From NCBI GenBank assembly GCA_902536545.1, contig CACAXS010000001.1, positions 1 through 64,000 on the forward strand: a DNA stretch of 64,000 bases, read 5' to 3'. Positions within the stretch are counted from its first letter, which is position 1. Every line of letters begins with the position of its first letter. This stretch comes from an uncultured Prochlorococcus sp. (lineage in GTDB: Bacteria; Cyanobacteriota; Cyanobacteriia; PCC-6307; Cyanobiaceae). The translations under genes and the position numbers were made by a program. Below, piece after piece: positions 42,455 to 52,317 of the stretch. The notes beneath the pieces are model-generated. The model ran no database searches. It saw only the letters and a list, made by a program, of their open reading frames with translations, and was not told the DNA's origin.

Positions 42455-43555
42455 TTAAAACCATTCAGTTTCAGCATTATCTTTTTCATTAGTATCGTCA
42501 AGTGGTGTAGTTCTATCAAATTTCATTGATATACTTTTTTCTTGCTCACCAGATAAATCAAAAGCTTTAATATCATATTTTTGAGTCCCGTCTCTAAATG
42601 GAACTTGAATTCTAAAAGTACCATCTGCAGCAAGAGGTACATCTTCTCCACCTATTGTCAGTTTTGCAGAAGGCTCTGTAGCTCCATAAACAATTAATTC
42701 TGCATCAGCAACGAGCCAAAAAGATCTATTTTTAACAATTCCGCTTCCAGAATCATTTAAACCTGATGACCATTTACCAGCACCAGAGTCTGTAAGATTA
42801 TCATTGAGGTTTGTTGAATTTACATTCTCCATAAACTCTTCAGAACCAAATTTTCTTCTGAGAGGAATGCTAGTTGCTGCTTGGTATAATCTTTCATGCA
42901 TACCATTTTGTTCTGAAACAACAGGATTAGAAATATCTGGGATTGACTCAAAAGAAGAATCTAAATTAAAAGGAACAAATTTATCAAGAATTTGTTCAGA
43001 AGGATGAGACCCAGGAACATGGCTTATCGAAGAAAAGGCCAATGACATCCAGTTAAAACCATATTTATAACCTAATTCAACTTTATAATCTCTATCTGCA
43101 AGTGGGATTGGCAAGTACCACTCAGTAATGAAACTATCAACTGCTATCTCCCTTAGTGTTCCTTGATTCAAGTTGCTACCTTCAGAACCAGACGCATCAA
43201 ATAATCGCAAACATAATTTATTGGCTCCCAAAGATTGGGCTTTTTCTCTATCTGAATCAGAAATTTGCCAAAAAACATAAGCCCAATCTGGATCCCGAGG
43301 TAGGAAAACTATATTTGTTTTAACTTCTTCACTAGTGTTGAAAGCATTGGAATCAAAAGTTTCTTCAGTTTTTAACTTAGGAGGTGTAGTATCTATATCT
43401 TTTGTAAATTTTTCTTGATATTTGATTATTAAATCAACTAAAACAACTTTTGTTTTGCGACTGTATAGCGGAACTGATAATTTACTTGCTTCTTGACGTA
43501 ATTGTCTGAGGGTTAGTGAGAGTAATTGATCTTTATTCATGATCCCATCAGCCAC
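42455..43555 (-). CDS. DUF4912 protein with Rho-N/SAP-like N-terminus
   Basis: This 366-aa protein starts with a helix-loop-helix module (about 10-50, LTLRQLRQEASKLSVPLYSR..VVLVDLI) resembling the Rho N-terminal/SAP fold. A DUF4912 domain follows (about 80-190, with PRDPDWAYVFWQISDSDR and YKVELGYKYG). A proline- and Ser-rich linker then leads to a C-terminal beta domain (about 270-350, AELIVYGATEPSAKLTIGGE). DUF4912 is of unknown function. The GTG start at 43555 is preceded by GGAG eight bases upstream, which favours it over the ATG at 43540. It may bind nucleic acid or carbohydrate; this is open. Confidence 0.8.
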   Translation of the reverse strand: MADGIMNKDQLLSLTLRQLRQEASKLSVPLYSRKTKVVLVDLIIKYQEKFTKDIDTTPPKLKTEETFDSNAFNTSEEVKTNIVFLPRDPDWAYVFWQISDSDREKAQSLGANKLCLRLFDASGSEGSNLNQGTLREIAVDSFITEWYLPIPLADRDYKVELGYKYGFNWMSLAFSSISHVPGSHPSEQILDKFVPFNLDSSFESIPDISNPVVSEQNGMHERLYQAATSIPLRRKFGSEEFMENVNSTNLNDNLTDSGAGKWSSGLNDSGSGIVKNRSFWLVADAELIVYGATEPSAKLTIGGEDVPLAADGTFRIQVPFRDGTQKYDIKAFDLSGEQEKSISMKFDRTTPLDDTNEKDNAETEWF

Positions 43556-43625
43556 TTTAAATTCTCCGTTTTTGTTTGGGATCAGTATGTTCTTTTTTTT
43601 TATGAATTGTGTGTCTTTTTGCCCT

Positions 43626-43647
43626 GTCGTCAGGATCCTCTGACTAC
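43626..43647. promoter_or_regulatory. Hairpin in the likely leader of the DUF4912 gene
   Basis: GTCGTCAG (43626-43633) pairs with CTGACTAC (43640-43647) with one mismatch and a six-base loop. It is one of few GC-containing stems in this 270-base gap, about 70 bases upstream of the GTG start. No T tract follows on either strand, so it is not an obvious terminator. Confidence 0.4.
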
Positions 43648-43825
43648 TAAAAAATTCTCAAAATTGATATTTCTCTTCAAAACAGTTGGTATCAGTGAAA
43701 TTAATTAATTTTCAGATCTTTTTTAAATGTAAATTAATTTTCTTTTTTTTTAAATTTTATTACCTGAAATTGTTAACGACTCAACAAAAATATATTTTTT
43801 CTTCGGGATCAATTAATAAGGGGAT

Positions 43826-44179
43826 TCAATTTTGTTCAACTAGAAGTACTAAATCATCTATCTCTAAATCTTCAATACTTTTACCTATTTTTTTTGAAAA
43901 AGTACTTAATTTTTTCGAAGTTAATTCTAACTGCTCATAAAAAAGATCACTAAATTTTTTATCATCAAATTTTTTGGATTGGTTATCACACCATTCTCTC
44001 AGAGGATTTTTATTTTGATATTCAAAACTATTATCTACATTGATAATTTTTAAAATCTGAAGGCAATGAGCGAGTATTCTTAAATGATGTTTCTGCATTA
44101 TAGGTAAATCAAGACTATCAATTTCTTGAATAGTTTCTATGTTTAATGGGTTAGACAAGGGATCAAAATGATTAGACAT
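43826..44179 (-). CDS. Conserved hypothetical protein upstream of suf, 117 aa
   Basis: I do not recognise this protein. It is soluble and helical: HHLRILAHCLQILKII, an acidic/basic middle, then LSTFSKKIGKSIEDLEIDDL. It occupies the position, divergent to sufB, where many cyanobacteria carry the SufR repressor. It lacks the HTH and the cysteine cluster of SufR and is half the size. The gap to sufB is 95 bases. Its role in Fe-S regulation is only positional inference. Confidence 0.65.
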   Translation of the reverse strand: MSNHFDPLSNPLNIETIQEIDSLDLPIMQKHHLRILAHCLQILKIINVDNSFEYQNKNPLREWCDNQSKKFDDKKFSDLFYEQLELTSKKLSTFSKKIGKSIEDLEIDDLVLLVEQN

Positions 44180-44274
44180 TAATTTTTAGTTTTAATAAAG
44201 GAAAAAAACTCAATATTGGGGATATCTTTCGTTAGAGTATATAAAGCTAATTGTAATAAGTTATTTTTGATAAC

Positions 44275-45717
44275 ATGGTCAACAAAAATTTAGTTAAAGA
44301 TGTAGTAAAAGAGCCTTACAAATATGGTTTCGTTACTGATATTGAAACTGAAAAAATAGCAAAGGGATTAAGTGAAGATATCATAAGATTAATTTCACAG
44401 AAAAAAGAAGAACCAAAATTTCTTCTCGATTTTAGATTAAAAGCCTTTAAAAAATGGCAAAAAATGAAAGAGCCTGATTGGGCAGGATTAGGATATAAAA
44501 AAATTGATTATCAAGATATCATTTATTACTCTGCTCCTAAGCAAAAAGAGAAAATTTCTAGTTTAGATGAAGTTGATCCCAAACTTCTTGAGACTTTTGA
44601 TAAATTGGGGATACCCCTAACTGAGCAAAAAAAACTCACAAATGTAGCGGTAGATGCAGTCTTTGATAGTGTTTCTATAGCCACAACTTTTAGAGAAGAA
44701 CTTGCTGAATATGGAGTTATATTTTGCTCAATTAGTGAAGCTGTAAAAAATCACGCCGATTTGATTGAAAAATATTTAGGTACAGTAGTGCCAGCTAGTG
44801 ATAATTATTTTGCAGCACTAAATTCTGCTGTTTTTAGTGATGGTTCTTTTGTTTACATCCCAAAAGGTGTTACCTGCCCTATGGATCTATCTTCCTACTT
44901 TAGAATTAATAGTGGAGATTCAGGACAATTCGAAAGAACACTAATCATTGCTGAAGAATCAAGTTCTGTAAGTTATCTAGAGGGTTGTACAGCTCCAATG
45001 TTCGATACAAATACCCTACATGCAGCAGTTGTAGAGCTTATAGCATTAGACGATGCCTCAATAAAATACTCAACAGTACAAAATTGGTATGCTGGCGATG
45101 AAGAAGGTATTGGCGGAATTTTTAATTTTGTCACCAAGAGAGGAAAATGTTTAGGTAAGAGAAGTAAAATTAGCTGGTCTCAAGTTGAAACAGGGTCTGC
45201 AATTACATGGAAATATCCCAGCTGTCTTCTTTTAGGGGAAGAATCTGTAGGAGAATTTTATTCAGTGGCTCTCACCAATAATCTTCAGCAAGCAGATACC
45301 GGTACAAAAATGATCCATATTGGTCCAAAGACCAAATCAACTATTGTTAGTAAAGGTATTAGTGCAGGCAACTCAAAAAATAGTTATAGAGGTCTTGTCA
45401 AAATGGGAACAAAAGCTACAGGATCAAGAAATTACAGTCAATGTGATTCAATGTTAATAGGGGATCAAGCTTCTGCAAATACATTCCCTTACATCAAATC
45501 TCAACAACCCAATTCTGAAATTGAGCATGAAGCAAGCACATGTAGGATTTCAGAAGACCAACTTTTTTATCTCCAAAGCAGAGGTATAGAATTTGAGGAG
45601 GCAGTATCTATGATGGTCAGCGGTTTTTGCAGAGATGTATTTAATCAATTACCCATGGAATTTGCTGCTGAAGCAGATAAGTTACTGGCACTTAAACTTG
45701 AGGGATCAGTAGGTTAA
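44275..45717 (+). CDS. sufB: SufB, Fe-S cluster assembly scaffold
   Basis: This 480-aa protein is SufB of the SufBC2D scaffold. It has [13 protein letters not shown] at the N-terminus, YYSAPK in the early part, and then the long beta-helix with [33 protein letters not shown] and [11 protein letters not shown]. The C-terminal [20 protein letters not shown] carries a conserved Cys. The length is standard. It leads the four-gene sufBCDS operon, 21 bases before sufC. Confidence 0.97.
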   Translation: MVNKNLVKDVVKEPYKYGFVTDIETEKIAKGLSEDIIRLISQKKEEPKFLLDFRLKAFKKWQKMKEPDWAGLGYKKIDYQDIIYYSAPKQKEKISSLDEVDPKLLETFDKLGIPLTEQKKLTNVAVDAVFDSVSIATTFREELAEYGVIFCSISEAVKNHADLIEKYLGTVVPASDNYFAALNSAVFSDGSFVYIPKGVTCPMDLSSYFRINSGDSGQFERTLIIAEESSSVSYLEGCTAPMFDTNTLHAAVVELIALDDASIKYSTVQNWYAGDEEGIGGIFNFVTKRGKCLGKRSKISWSQVETGSAITWKYPSCLLLGEESVGEFYSVALTNNLQQADTGTKMIHIGPKTKSTIVSKGISAGNSKNSYRGLVKMGTKATGSRNYSQCDSMLIGDQASANTFPYIKSQQPNSEIEHEASTCRISEDQLFYLQSRGIEFEEAVSMMVSGFCRDVFNQLPMEFAAEADKLLALKLEGSVG

Positions 45718-45738
45718 TTAATCAATTTCTAAACTGAA

Positions 45739-46524
45739 ATGCAAAGTAAAATGAAAGAATCAGATCCAATTTTAGAAGTTGAAAATCTCTTTGCATCTAC
45801 TGATAATCTTCCAATTCTAAAAGGAGTTTCACTTACTATCTATCCTGGAGAAATCCATGCCATTATGGGTAGAAATGGATGTGGCAAAAGTACTCTTTCG
45901 AAAATTATTGCAGGACATCCTTCGTATAATATTACAAATGGCGACATAAAATTTTTAGGAGAAAACATCAACTCTCTAGAACCTGAAGAGAGAGCTCAAT
46001 TAGGAATTTTTCTTGGTTTTCAATATCCAATTGAGATTCCAGGTGTAAGTAATCTTGAGTTTCTAAGAGTTTCAACTAATGCTAGAAGGAAATTCCTCAA
46101 CAAAGAAGAATTAGATACTTTTGATTTTGAAGAATTAGTTAAAGAAAAGTTAGAAATTGTGAAAATGGATCATGCATTCTTATCAAGAAGTGTAAATCAA
46201 GGATTTTCAGGAGGTGAAAAAAAAAGAAATGAGATTCTGCAAATGGCTTTACTTGAGCCCAAGATAGCAATATTAGATGAGACCGATTCTGGTCTAGATA
46301 TTGATGCTCTAAGAATAGTGGCATCAGGAATTAAAAAAATATCTAATGCACAAACTGGAATTATACTTATTACCCACTATCAAAGATTATTAGATGAAAT
46401 TAAACCAAATTATGTCCATGTCATGTCAGACGGGCAAATTATAAAAACTGGTGAGAGTGACCTTGCTCTAGAGCTTGAGGAAAAAGGGTATGAATGGACT
46501 GACAACTTTATAAAAAAGGCCTAA
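45739..46524 (+). CDS. sufC: SufC, Fe-S assembly ATPase
   Basis: This 261-aa ABC-type ATPase powers the SufBC2D scaffold. Walker A is GRNGCGKST (44-52), the Q-loop region reads LGFQYP, the signature is [10 protein letters not shown] and Walker B is [11 protein letters not shown], with the SufC-typical D. The switch histidine is in [10 protein letters not shown] second ATG at 45751 could be the start; the first gives a 4-residue polar extension. It lies 4 bases before sufD. Confidence 0.97.
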   Translation: MQSKMKESDPILEVENLFASTDNLPILKGVSLTIYPGEIHAIMGRNGCGKSTLSKIIAGHPSYNITNGDIKFLGENINSLEPEERAQLGIFLGFQYPIEIPGVSNLEFLRVSTNARRKFLNKEELDTFDFEELVKEKLEIVKMDHAFLSRSVNQGFSGGEKKRNEILQMALLEPKIAILDETDSGLDIDALRIVASGIKKISNAQTGIILITHYQRLLDEIKPNYVHVMSDGQIIKTGESDLALELEEKGYEWTDNFIKKA

Positions 46525-46528
46525 ATAA

Positions 46529-47746
46529 ATGAAAATTATTGAAAAAATAAAAACTAATAAATCGGCTGATAACCTAACCGAAATACAAAAAATCTGTCTA
46601 GATAAATTACAATCGAGTCCCCTCCCTAATACTAGAAGTGAACAATGGAGACTTTCAAATAAATCAAAATTTTCAAACTTTTTAAAATACTCGGTTAATG
46701 AAAAAAATCCAAAATTTGATACACCTTTTCCGAACAATTCTCAAAGTACTATTAGGTTAGTAATTGGTGATAATTGCCAAATTAATTTAATGGAGGAAAA
46801 TTATTCAATAAAGCAACTAAGTGAGGAGAAATTAGTTAAATATATCAAAGAACAGATATCTTGTTTTGATCAAAACGAAAATTGGAGTGACTTACTAAAT
46901 CTGTCTTTAAATTGCACAAAGAATACCTTGGGATTAAAAATAAATGGATCGAAAATCCCTCCTATTGAAATCTTTAGTCACGCATCAAGCAATTCTTTAA
47001 ATGCAAAAACCCTCATAATATTTTTAGAAAAGAATTGTGATATTGATTTATTACAAGTAAATCTTGGTAAAGAGAACTCTTCATTATCTCAATCAACTTT
47101 CTTCTATTTAGAAGAAAATAGTTCCGTAAACCATGGTGTTGTTTCTTACGGTGAAAACAAGTCAAATTTACTAAATTCTCTGAATGTAATTCAACAAAAC
47201 AATAGCGAATACAATTTAGGATCTTTACATTTCAAATTTAATTATGCAAGATTTGAAATTCGTGTTAAACAATCTGAAGGAAATGCAAAAACCAATATCA
47301 AAGGTATGCAAATAACAAAAAAAGATGAACAAATTTCTACTTTTACAAAAATAGACTTTAATGGCCCAAATGGATTTCTAGATCAAATCAATAAATCACT
47401 TGCTGACGATAAATCCCATGCGATATTTGAGGGTTCAATAATAGTTCCGAAAATTGCTCAGAAAACTGATGCCTCTCAATTAAGCAGAAATTTACTTTTA
47501 TCAAATCACGCACAAATAGATACAAAACCTCAATTAGAAATAATTGCTGATGATGTCAAATGCAAACATGGAGCAACAATTTCACAACTAAATGAAGAAG
47601 AACTTTTTTATATGCGAACAAGAGGGATCACGTTAACAGAAGCAAGTAAACTACAATTAAGTTCTTACTTTCAAGAGATAATTTCATTTATTCCCATTTC
47701 AAAAGATAGATGGAATTTGCTTGATAAACTTTTAAATGAAAATTAA
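46529..47746 (+). CDS. sufD: SufD, Fe-S assembly scaffold partner
   Basis: This 405-aa protein is the SufB paralogue in the SufBC2D complex. The N-terminal half is divergent, with RSEQWRLSN near residue 38. The C-terminal beta-helix holds IKGMQITKKDEQIST, IFEGSIIVPKIAQKTDASQL, and HGATISQLNEEELFYMRTRG, the SufD/SufB family signature. As expected it lacks the full set of SufB cysteines. Its stop shares one base with the sufS start. Confidence 0.95.
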   Translation: MKIIEKIKTNKSADNLTEIQKICLDKLQSSPLPNTRSEQWRLSNKSKFSNFLKYSVNEKNPKFDTPFPNNSQSTIRLVIGDNCQINLMEENYSIKQLSEEKLVKYIKEQISCFDQNENWSDLLNLSLNCTKNTLGLKINGSKIPPIEIFSHASSNSLNAKTLIIFLEKNCDIDLLQVNLGKENSSLSQSTFFYLEENSSVNHGVVSYGENKSNLLNSLNVIQQNNSEYNLGSLHFKFNYARFEIRVKQSEGNAKTNIKGMQITKKDEQISTFTKIDFNGPNGFLDQINKSLADDKSHAIFEGSIIVPKIAQKTDASQLSRNLLLSNHAQIDTKPQLEIIADDVKCKHGATISQLNEEELFYMRTRGITLTEASKLQLSSYFQEIISFIPISKDRWNLLDKLLNEN

Positions 47747-48999
47747 TGGAAACAATTCAAAATTTTCCTGAAATAACAAAGAAAGACTTTCCTCTTTTAA
47801 ATGAGAACTTTAAAAGTAGTGAGCAAATTATTTATTTAGATCATGCTGCAACCACTCAAAAACCAATTCAAGTCTTAGAAAAAATTAATGAATATTATAG
47901 AAACTTTAACGCCAATGTACATAGAGGCGCACATCAATTAAGTGCAAAAGCGACAGAAGAATTTGAAAATGCAAGATATTTAATTAGCAAATACATAAAT
48001 GCGAATTCAACAAAAGAAATTATTTTCACAAGAAATGCTACTGAGGCAATCAATCTAGCAGCTAAATCATGGGGCGAATCTTCCTTAAGAGAAAATGATG
48101 AAATTCTCTTATCAATAATGGAACATCATAGCAATATTGTTCCATGGCAAATGGTTGCAGCAAAAAATAAATGCAAATTAAAATTTATAGGTATAGATAA
48201 AAATGGGAAATTAGATATAGACGATTTTAAGTCAAAATTAACATCTAGAACTAAGCTTGTTAGCCTTGTACATGTTAGTAATACTCTGGGTTGCTGTAAT
48301 CCAATCAAAGAAATCACTAGATTAGCTAAAGAAAAAGGTTCTTTTGTGTTAATAGATGCATGTCAAAGTTTGGCCCATCAAAAACTAGATGTGATTGATC
48401 TTGATATAGATTTTTTAGCAGGATCAGGACATAAACTTTGCGGTCCTACAGGTATTGGTTTCCTTTGGTCAAGAGAAGAAATCTTAAAAAAAATTCCTCC
48501 TCTCTTTGGAGGCGGCGAAATGATTCAAGATGTTTTTGAAGAGACAAGTACTTGGGCAGAGCTACCACATAAATTTGAAGCTGGAACGCCAGCCATTGCA
48601 GAAGCAATAGGTCTTGCAGAAGCAATTAATTATATAAGCACTATTGGTTTGAATAAAATTCATGAATATGAAAAGACCATTACTAAATATTTATTTGAAA
48701 AATTAAATGAAATAGAAAATGTTGAAATTATTGGTCCATCGCCCGAGATAGATCCAGATAGAGCATCACTTGCAACCTTTTATATAAAAAATATACATTC
48801 AAATGATATTGCTGAAATTCTTGATTCAAAAGGAATTTGCATCAGAAGTGGGCATCATTGCTGTCAACCTCTTCACAGATACATTGGAATTAAATCTACG
48901 GCTAGAATAAGTATGAATTTCACAACCAATAAGGAGGAAATTGATATATTTATAGAAAAATTAAAAGATACTATTAATTTTCTAAAAATCAATTCTTAA
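47746..48999 (+). CDS. sufS: SufS, cysteine desulfurase
   Basis: This 417-aa class V PLP enzyme supplies sulfur for cluster assembly. The PLP Lys is K230 in GSGHKLCGP. Upstream are RNATEAINLAA and MEHHSNIVPW, the aldimine-stacking His region. The persulfide Cys lies in RSGHHCCQPLH near 372. The short loop around this Cys marks the SufS (group II) type. It ends the operon, and its TAA interlocks with the stop of the convergent peptidase gene. No SufE is adjacent. Confidence 0.97.
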   Translation: METIQNFPEITKKDFPLLNENFKSSEQIIYLDHAATTQKPIQVLEKINEYYRNFNANVHRGAHQLSAKATEEFENARYLISKYINANSTKEIIFTRNATEAINLAAKSWGESSLRENDEILLSIMEHHSNIVPWQMVAAKNKCKLKFIGIDKNGKLDIDDFKSKLTSRTKLVSLVHVSNTLGCCNPIKEITRLAKEKGSFVLIDACQSLAHQKLDVIDLDIDFLAGSGHKLCGPTGIGFLWSREEILKKIPPLFGGGEMIQDVFEETSTWAELPHKFEAGTPAIAEAIGLAEAINYISTIGLNKIHEYEKTITKYLFEKLNEIENVEIIGPSPEIDPDRASLATFYIKNIHSNDIAEILDSKGICIRSGHHCCQPLHRYIGIKSTARISMNFTTNKEEIDIFIEKLKDTINFLKINS

Positions 49000-50921
49000 A
49001 TATTCAAAGCATTTTTTAAAAATTCCTGAGATTTTTGCATTACTAATTTTTTATTTTCAATATTTTTAAAGCCATGCCCCTCATTTTCAAAAAAAATAAC
49101 TTCTGAATATTTATTATTTCGGATCAAAATTTCTTGAATTTTTAAAGTTTGTTCATAGGAAATAACTTTATCTTTTTTTCCATGAAACAATAAGATAGGT
49201 TTTCTTATTTTGTTAATGCTATTAATTGGCGATCTATTAATGTAATCATCATAATTATTTGCATAATTTCCTACCAAAGAATTTAAATAATCTTTTTCAA
49301 ACCTATGAGTGTTGTAATGCATATCCTTCAAATCAATAACAGGATATTTACAAATTGCTGCTGTAAAAATAGAACCATATAGTAAACAATTCAGAGCAGT
49401 TAACCCACCAGCACTATTACCAAAAATTACTACTTTCTCACTATCAACCTGATTTGATTTGATTAATTCAAGAGCGAGTGCTTTGCAATCATAAGAATCA
49501 ACAATCCCCCATTTATAATTCAACCTCTCTCTATATACTTTACCAAATCCTGATGATCCTCCATAATTTACTTCAGAAACAAAAAATCCCTTCGAGGTCC
49601 AATATTGAACTTCAGAATTATATGATCCATCAAAACATGAAGTTGGCCCACTATGTGCTCTAACAAGGAGGGGTGGCTTTTTAAAATTTTCAACAAGCGG
49701 CCTATACAGAAAAGAATGAGTAGATTGATCTTCAAAACCTTTAAACCAAAATGGTTCAGGTTTTGAACAATCTTTTACATAATCAATAAATATCTGCTCA
49801 GAAAAATTTTTATCAAATTTTTCTGCAAAATCAATTTCAAATACAATTTCCAAAAAATCAGATCCATAACCTTTTAAAAGAACTTTTTTCCGAAAAACAC
49901 TGAAATCACTTACTGAGGTAAAAGGAGTTGAAAATTCTTTAACGAATTGAAGATCTTTATATTGCTCAACTATTAAATGATTTTCTTTTTTTGCTAGGCA
50001 AAATAAATTTTTTTTAGTCCCTGAAAAAAATGTTATTCCGGAGACCCATTGTGGTGCTCCATATTCAGTCAAATTTCTCTCTACTCTTTTCTTAATAAAG
50101 ATATTCTCAATTTCACTAACATCTAAAAACAACAAGTTCCACCATCCAGAACTATCTTCTGAACATACTAAAATTGTTTCACTTATCCAATAAGGTTGAA
50201 AAAAAGAAACGTTTTTTTTGGCATTTATCAGCTTATTTGAGAATTTTTTTATTTTTTGTATCTCTCCAGCGAAATCTATTTGAGCAAAAAACAAATCATT
50301 TCTCTCCCAAGGCATGTAGGGAGAACCCCACTCTATCCAAGAAATTGAGTTAGCAGAAGTATTAGAACATAATTCGCCAGCAAAATTATTAAATTTTTTT
50401 ATTCGATGAATATCTTGTTTAGTTTTTTTTAAGTTTAAAGAAAATAAATAATCTTCATTATTAATTTCGCAAATACCATACAAAAAATTTTTTTCAGAAA
50501 TGACAAATGAAGAATCGAAATTTCCATCAATTGATTTAGATAGTTGTCTAGGTTCTTGAACTGAATCAAGATATTTACTTTGACTTTTATAATTTGACAC
50601 TGCTTCTTTAAAAATTTGAAACCATACTGCCTTGGTAATCTGATCTATCCATATCAAATAAAAATTATTTTTAAAATTTATACATTTATACGATTTACCA
50701 CCATATCCATGAAAATTATTTTTAATATAATATTTTTTACTTGTTAATTTCTGAGGAAAAGCTTCTTTGTCATTAAATGGTCTTGCAAAAATAGCATTCT
50801 CATTTTGACCTTCACCAATAACATCAATCCAAAAAATTGTATCCCTAATAATAGTTAATTCCTTAAAAGCTTTTTTTTTATTTTCAGTTTGCCTAACTTT
50901 TAATTTATCATCGTTAATCAT
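48996..50921 (-). CDS. S9-family prolyl-oligopeptidase-like peptidase
   Basis: This 641-aa protein has an N-terminal propeller-like half of about 370 residues and a C-terminal alpha/beta hydrolase domain. The catalytic residues are Ser503 in GNSAGG, Asp584 in HGKKDKVI and His616 in ENEGHGF, in normal order. The nucleophile elbow reads GNSAGG where most relatives have GGSAGG or GRSYGG. There is no signal peptide, so it is presumably a cytoplasmic oligopeptidase or acylaminoacyl-peptidase. It is divergent from def across 77 bases. Confidence 0.9.
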   Translation of the reverse strand: MINDDKLKVRQTENKKKAFKELTIIRDTIFWIDVIGEGQNENAIFARPFNDKEAFPQKLTSKKYYIKNNFHGYGGKSYKCINFKNNFYLIWIDQITKAVWFQIFKEAVSNYKSQSKYLDSVQEPRQLSKSIDGNFDSSFVISEKNFLYGICEINNEDYLFSLNLKKTKQDIHRIKKFNNFAGELCSNTSANSISWIEWGSPYMPWERNDLFFAQIDFAGEIQKIKKFSNKLINAKKNVSFFQPYWISETILVCSEDSSGWWNLLFLDVSEIENIFIKKRVERNLTEYGAPQWVSGITFFSGTKKNLFCLAKKENHLIVEQYKDLQFVKEFSTPFTSVSDFSVFRKKVLLKGYGSDFLEIVFEIDFAEKFDKNFSEQIFIDYVKDCSKPEPFWFKGFEDQSTHSFLYRPLVENFKKPPLLVRAHSGPTSCFDGSYNSEVQYWTSKGFFVSEVNYGGSSGFGKVYRERLNYKWGIVDSYDCKALALELIKSNQVDSEKVVIFGNSAGGLTALNCLLYGSIFTAAICKYPVIDLKDMHYNTHRFEKDYLNSLVGNYANNYDDYINRSPINSINKIRKPILLFHGKKDKVISYEQTLKIQEILIRNNKYSEVIFFENEGHGFKNIENKKLVMQKSQEFLKNALNI

Positions 50922-50998
50922 TTAAAAAACTATAAAGAAAGTAAATTAAAGTGCTAGTATTTTTATAGCTAAACTCTTAATTAAAAACTTTTTTTAAC

Positions 50999-51604
50999 GT
51001 GGCAAACCATTTTTCACAACTTGCAAAAAAGTCAAGAACAAATGGAAGCTCAGAAAAAATTGCAAAAGAGCAAACAGGTAAGCCATCTCTAGACATTTAT
51101 AAACTTGGCGATGATGTATTAAGACAAAATTCCAAAAGAATAACTAAGGTTGACGAATCAATAAGAAAACTTGCTAGAGAAATGCTTCAAAGCATGTATG
51201 CAGCTAAAGGAATTGGACTTGCCGCACCTCAAATTGGTATCAATAAAGAGCTTCTTGTCATAGATGTAAATTTTGAAGATTCAGCAGCAGATCCTCTAAT
51301 ATTAATCAATCCAGAAATAACAGACTTTGGAACAACCCTTAATTCATACGAAGAAGGCTGCTTGAGTATACCCGGCGTATATTTGAATGTAGTAAGACCA
51401 TCAACTATAAAATTAAAATTTAGAGATGAAATGGGAAGACCACGTAAAATGAAAGCAGATGGACTTCTGGCAAGGTGTATTCAACACGAATTGGATCACT
51501 TAAACGGAATACTATTTGTTGACAGAGTTACATCAAAAGATGATTTGAACAAAGAGCTTAAAAAGGAAGGGTTTAACGAAAAAGACGTAGTTTCTATTAA
51601 TTAA
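50999..51604 (+). CDS. def: Peptide deformylase
   Basis: This 201-aa metalloenzyme removes the N-formyl group from new proteins. All three motifs are intact: GIGLAAPQIG (71-80), EGCLSIPG with ligand C121, and QHELDH with H163, E164 and H167. The first 30 residues are a polar extension, common in cyanobacterial type 1B enzymes. The start is GTG at 50999. The HIT gene follows by 4 bases. Confidence 0.96.
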   Translation: MANHFSQLAKKSRTNGSSEKIAKEQTGKPSLDIYKLGDDVLRQNSKRITKVDESIRKLAREMLQSMYAAKGIGLAAPQIGINKELLVIDVNFEDSAADPLILINPEITDFGTTLNSYEEGCLSIPGVYLNVVRPSTIKLKFRDEMGRPRKMKADGLLARCIQHELDHLNGILFVDRVTSKDDLNKELKKEGFNEKDVVSIN

Positions 51605-51608
51605 TCTA

Positions 51609-51950
51609 ATGACGGAAACTACAATATTTCAAAAAATAATTAATGAAGAAATACCCTGCGATAAGCTTTATGAAGATGAGTTTTGTATTGCTTTTAATGA
51701 TATCCAAGCGCAAGCACCAGTTCATTTTTTAGTGATTCCAAAAAAGCAAATTATTAGTTTATTAGATTGTATTGAAGAAGATGCAAATTTATTAGGGCAT
51801 TTACTTTTTGTTGGTAGCAAAATAGCTAAATCAAAAAATTTAACTAATTGGAGAACAGTTATCAATACTGGAGCAGAATCGGGACAAACAGTTTTTCATT
51901 TACATATTCATTTTTTATCTGGAAGAAAAATGAATTGGCCCCCAGGTTAA
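51609..51950 (+). CDS. HIT-family nucleotide hydrolase
   Basis: This 113-aa protein has the histidine triad HLHIH (H97, H99, H101) near the C-terminus and the N-terminal TIFQKIINEEIPCDKLYED of HINT-type enzymes. These hydrolyse purine phosphoramidates and aminoacyl-AMP. The length is normal. It sits 4 bases after def, and they probably share an mRNA. I cannot tell its specific substrate. Confidence 0.93.
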   Translation: MTETTIFQKIINEEIPCDKLYEDEFCIAFNDIQAQAPVHFLVIPKKQIISLLDCIEEDANLLGHLLFVGSKIAKSKNLTNWRTVINTGAESGQTVFHLHIHFLSGRKMNWPPG

Positions 51951-51996
51951 AACTCTCGAAAGAAATGTTTATAGGTTATAAATAAAGTAAAACAAA

Positions 51997-52275
51997 ATGA
52001 ATTCACCAGATTCCTTAAATACTGAATCCAAAAATTTATTCAATTTAATATCAAAAAATTGGGAAGAGCTAGACGATTCACTCAAAACTAAGTTAATAAA
52101 AATTTGGAGAGTTTTAACCTATAAATGGCAACTACAAATTTTATTTAATCTACCTTTTCTTTTATGGTGGGTATTAGATAATTCTATTCCAAAAGTTCAT
52201 AAATTTGATACGACAATCTTGAATTATTTAAATTTACCTGACTGGGCACTTTCATTTATTGGCTTTGGTCAATAG
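51997..52275 (+). CDS. Hypothetical protein with membrane segment, 92 aa
   Basis: I do not recognise this protein. The first 45 residues are polar and helical, containing LISKNWEELDDSLKTKLIKI. Then comes a Trp-rich hydrophobic stretch (about 46-65, WQLQILFNLPFLLWWVLDN) and a short amphipathic tail. It is probably membrane associated. It lies 46 bases after the HIT gene and 42 bases before the ABC exporter, in the same direction, so it may be an accessory of the transporter. That link is positional only. Confidence 0.62.
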   Translation: MNSPDSLNTESKNLFNLISKNWEELDDSLKTKLIKIWRVLTYKWQLQILFNLPFLLWWVLDNSIPKVHKFDTTILNYLNLPDWALSFIGFGQ

Positions 52276-52317
52276 ACTGCTTAAAGTTATAATTTCCCTC
52301 ATAACACTTGTCGAGTA

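Noticed and set aside
43612..43653. 13-codon peptide frame in the DUF4912 leader region
   Set aside because: It is on the opposite strand to the gene and shows no attenuator features.
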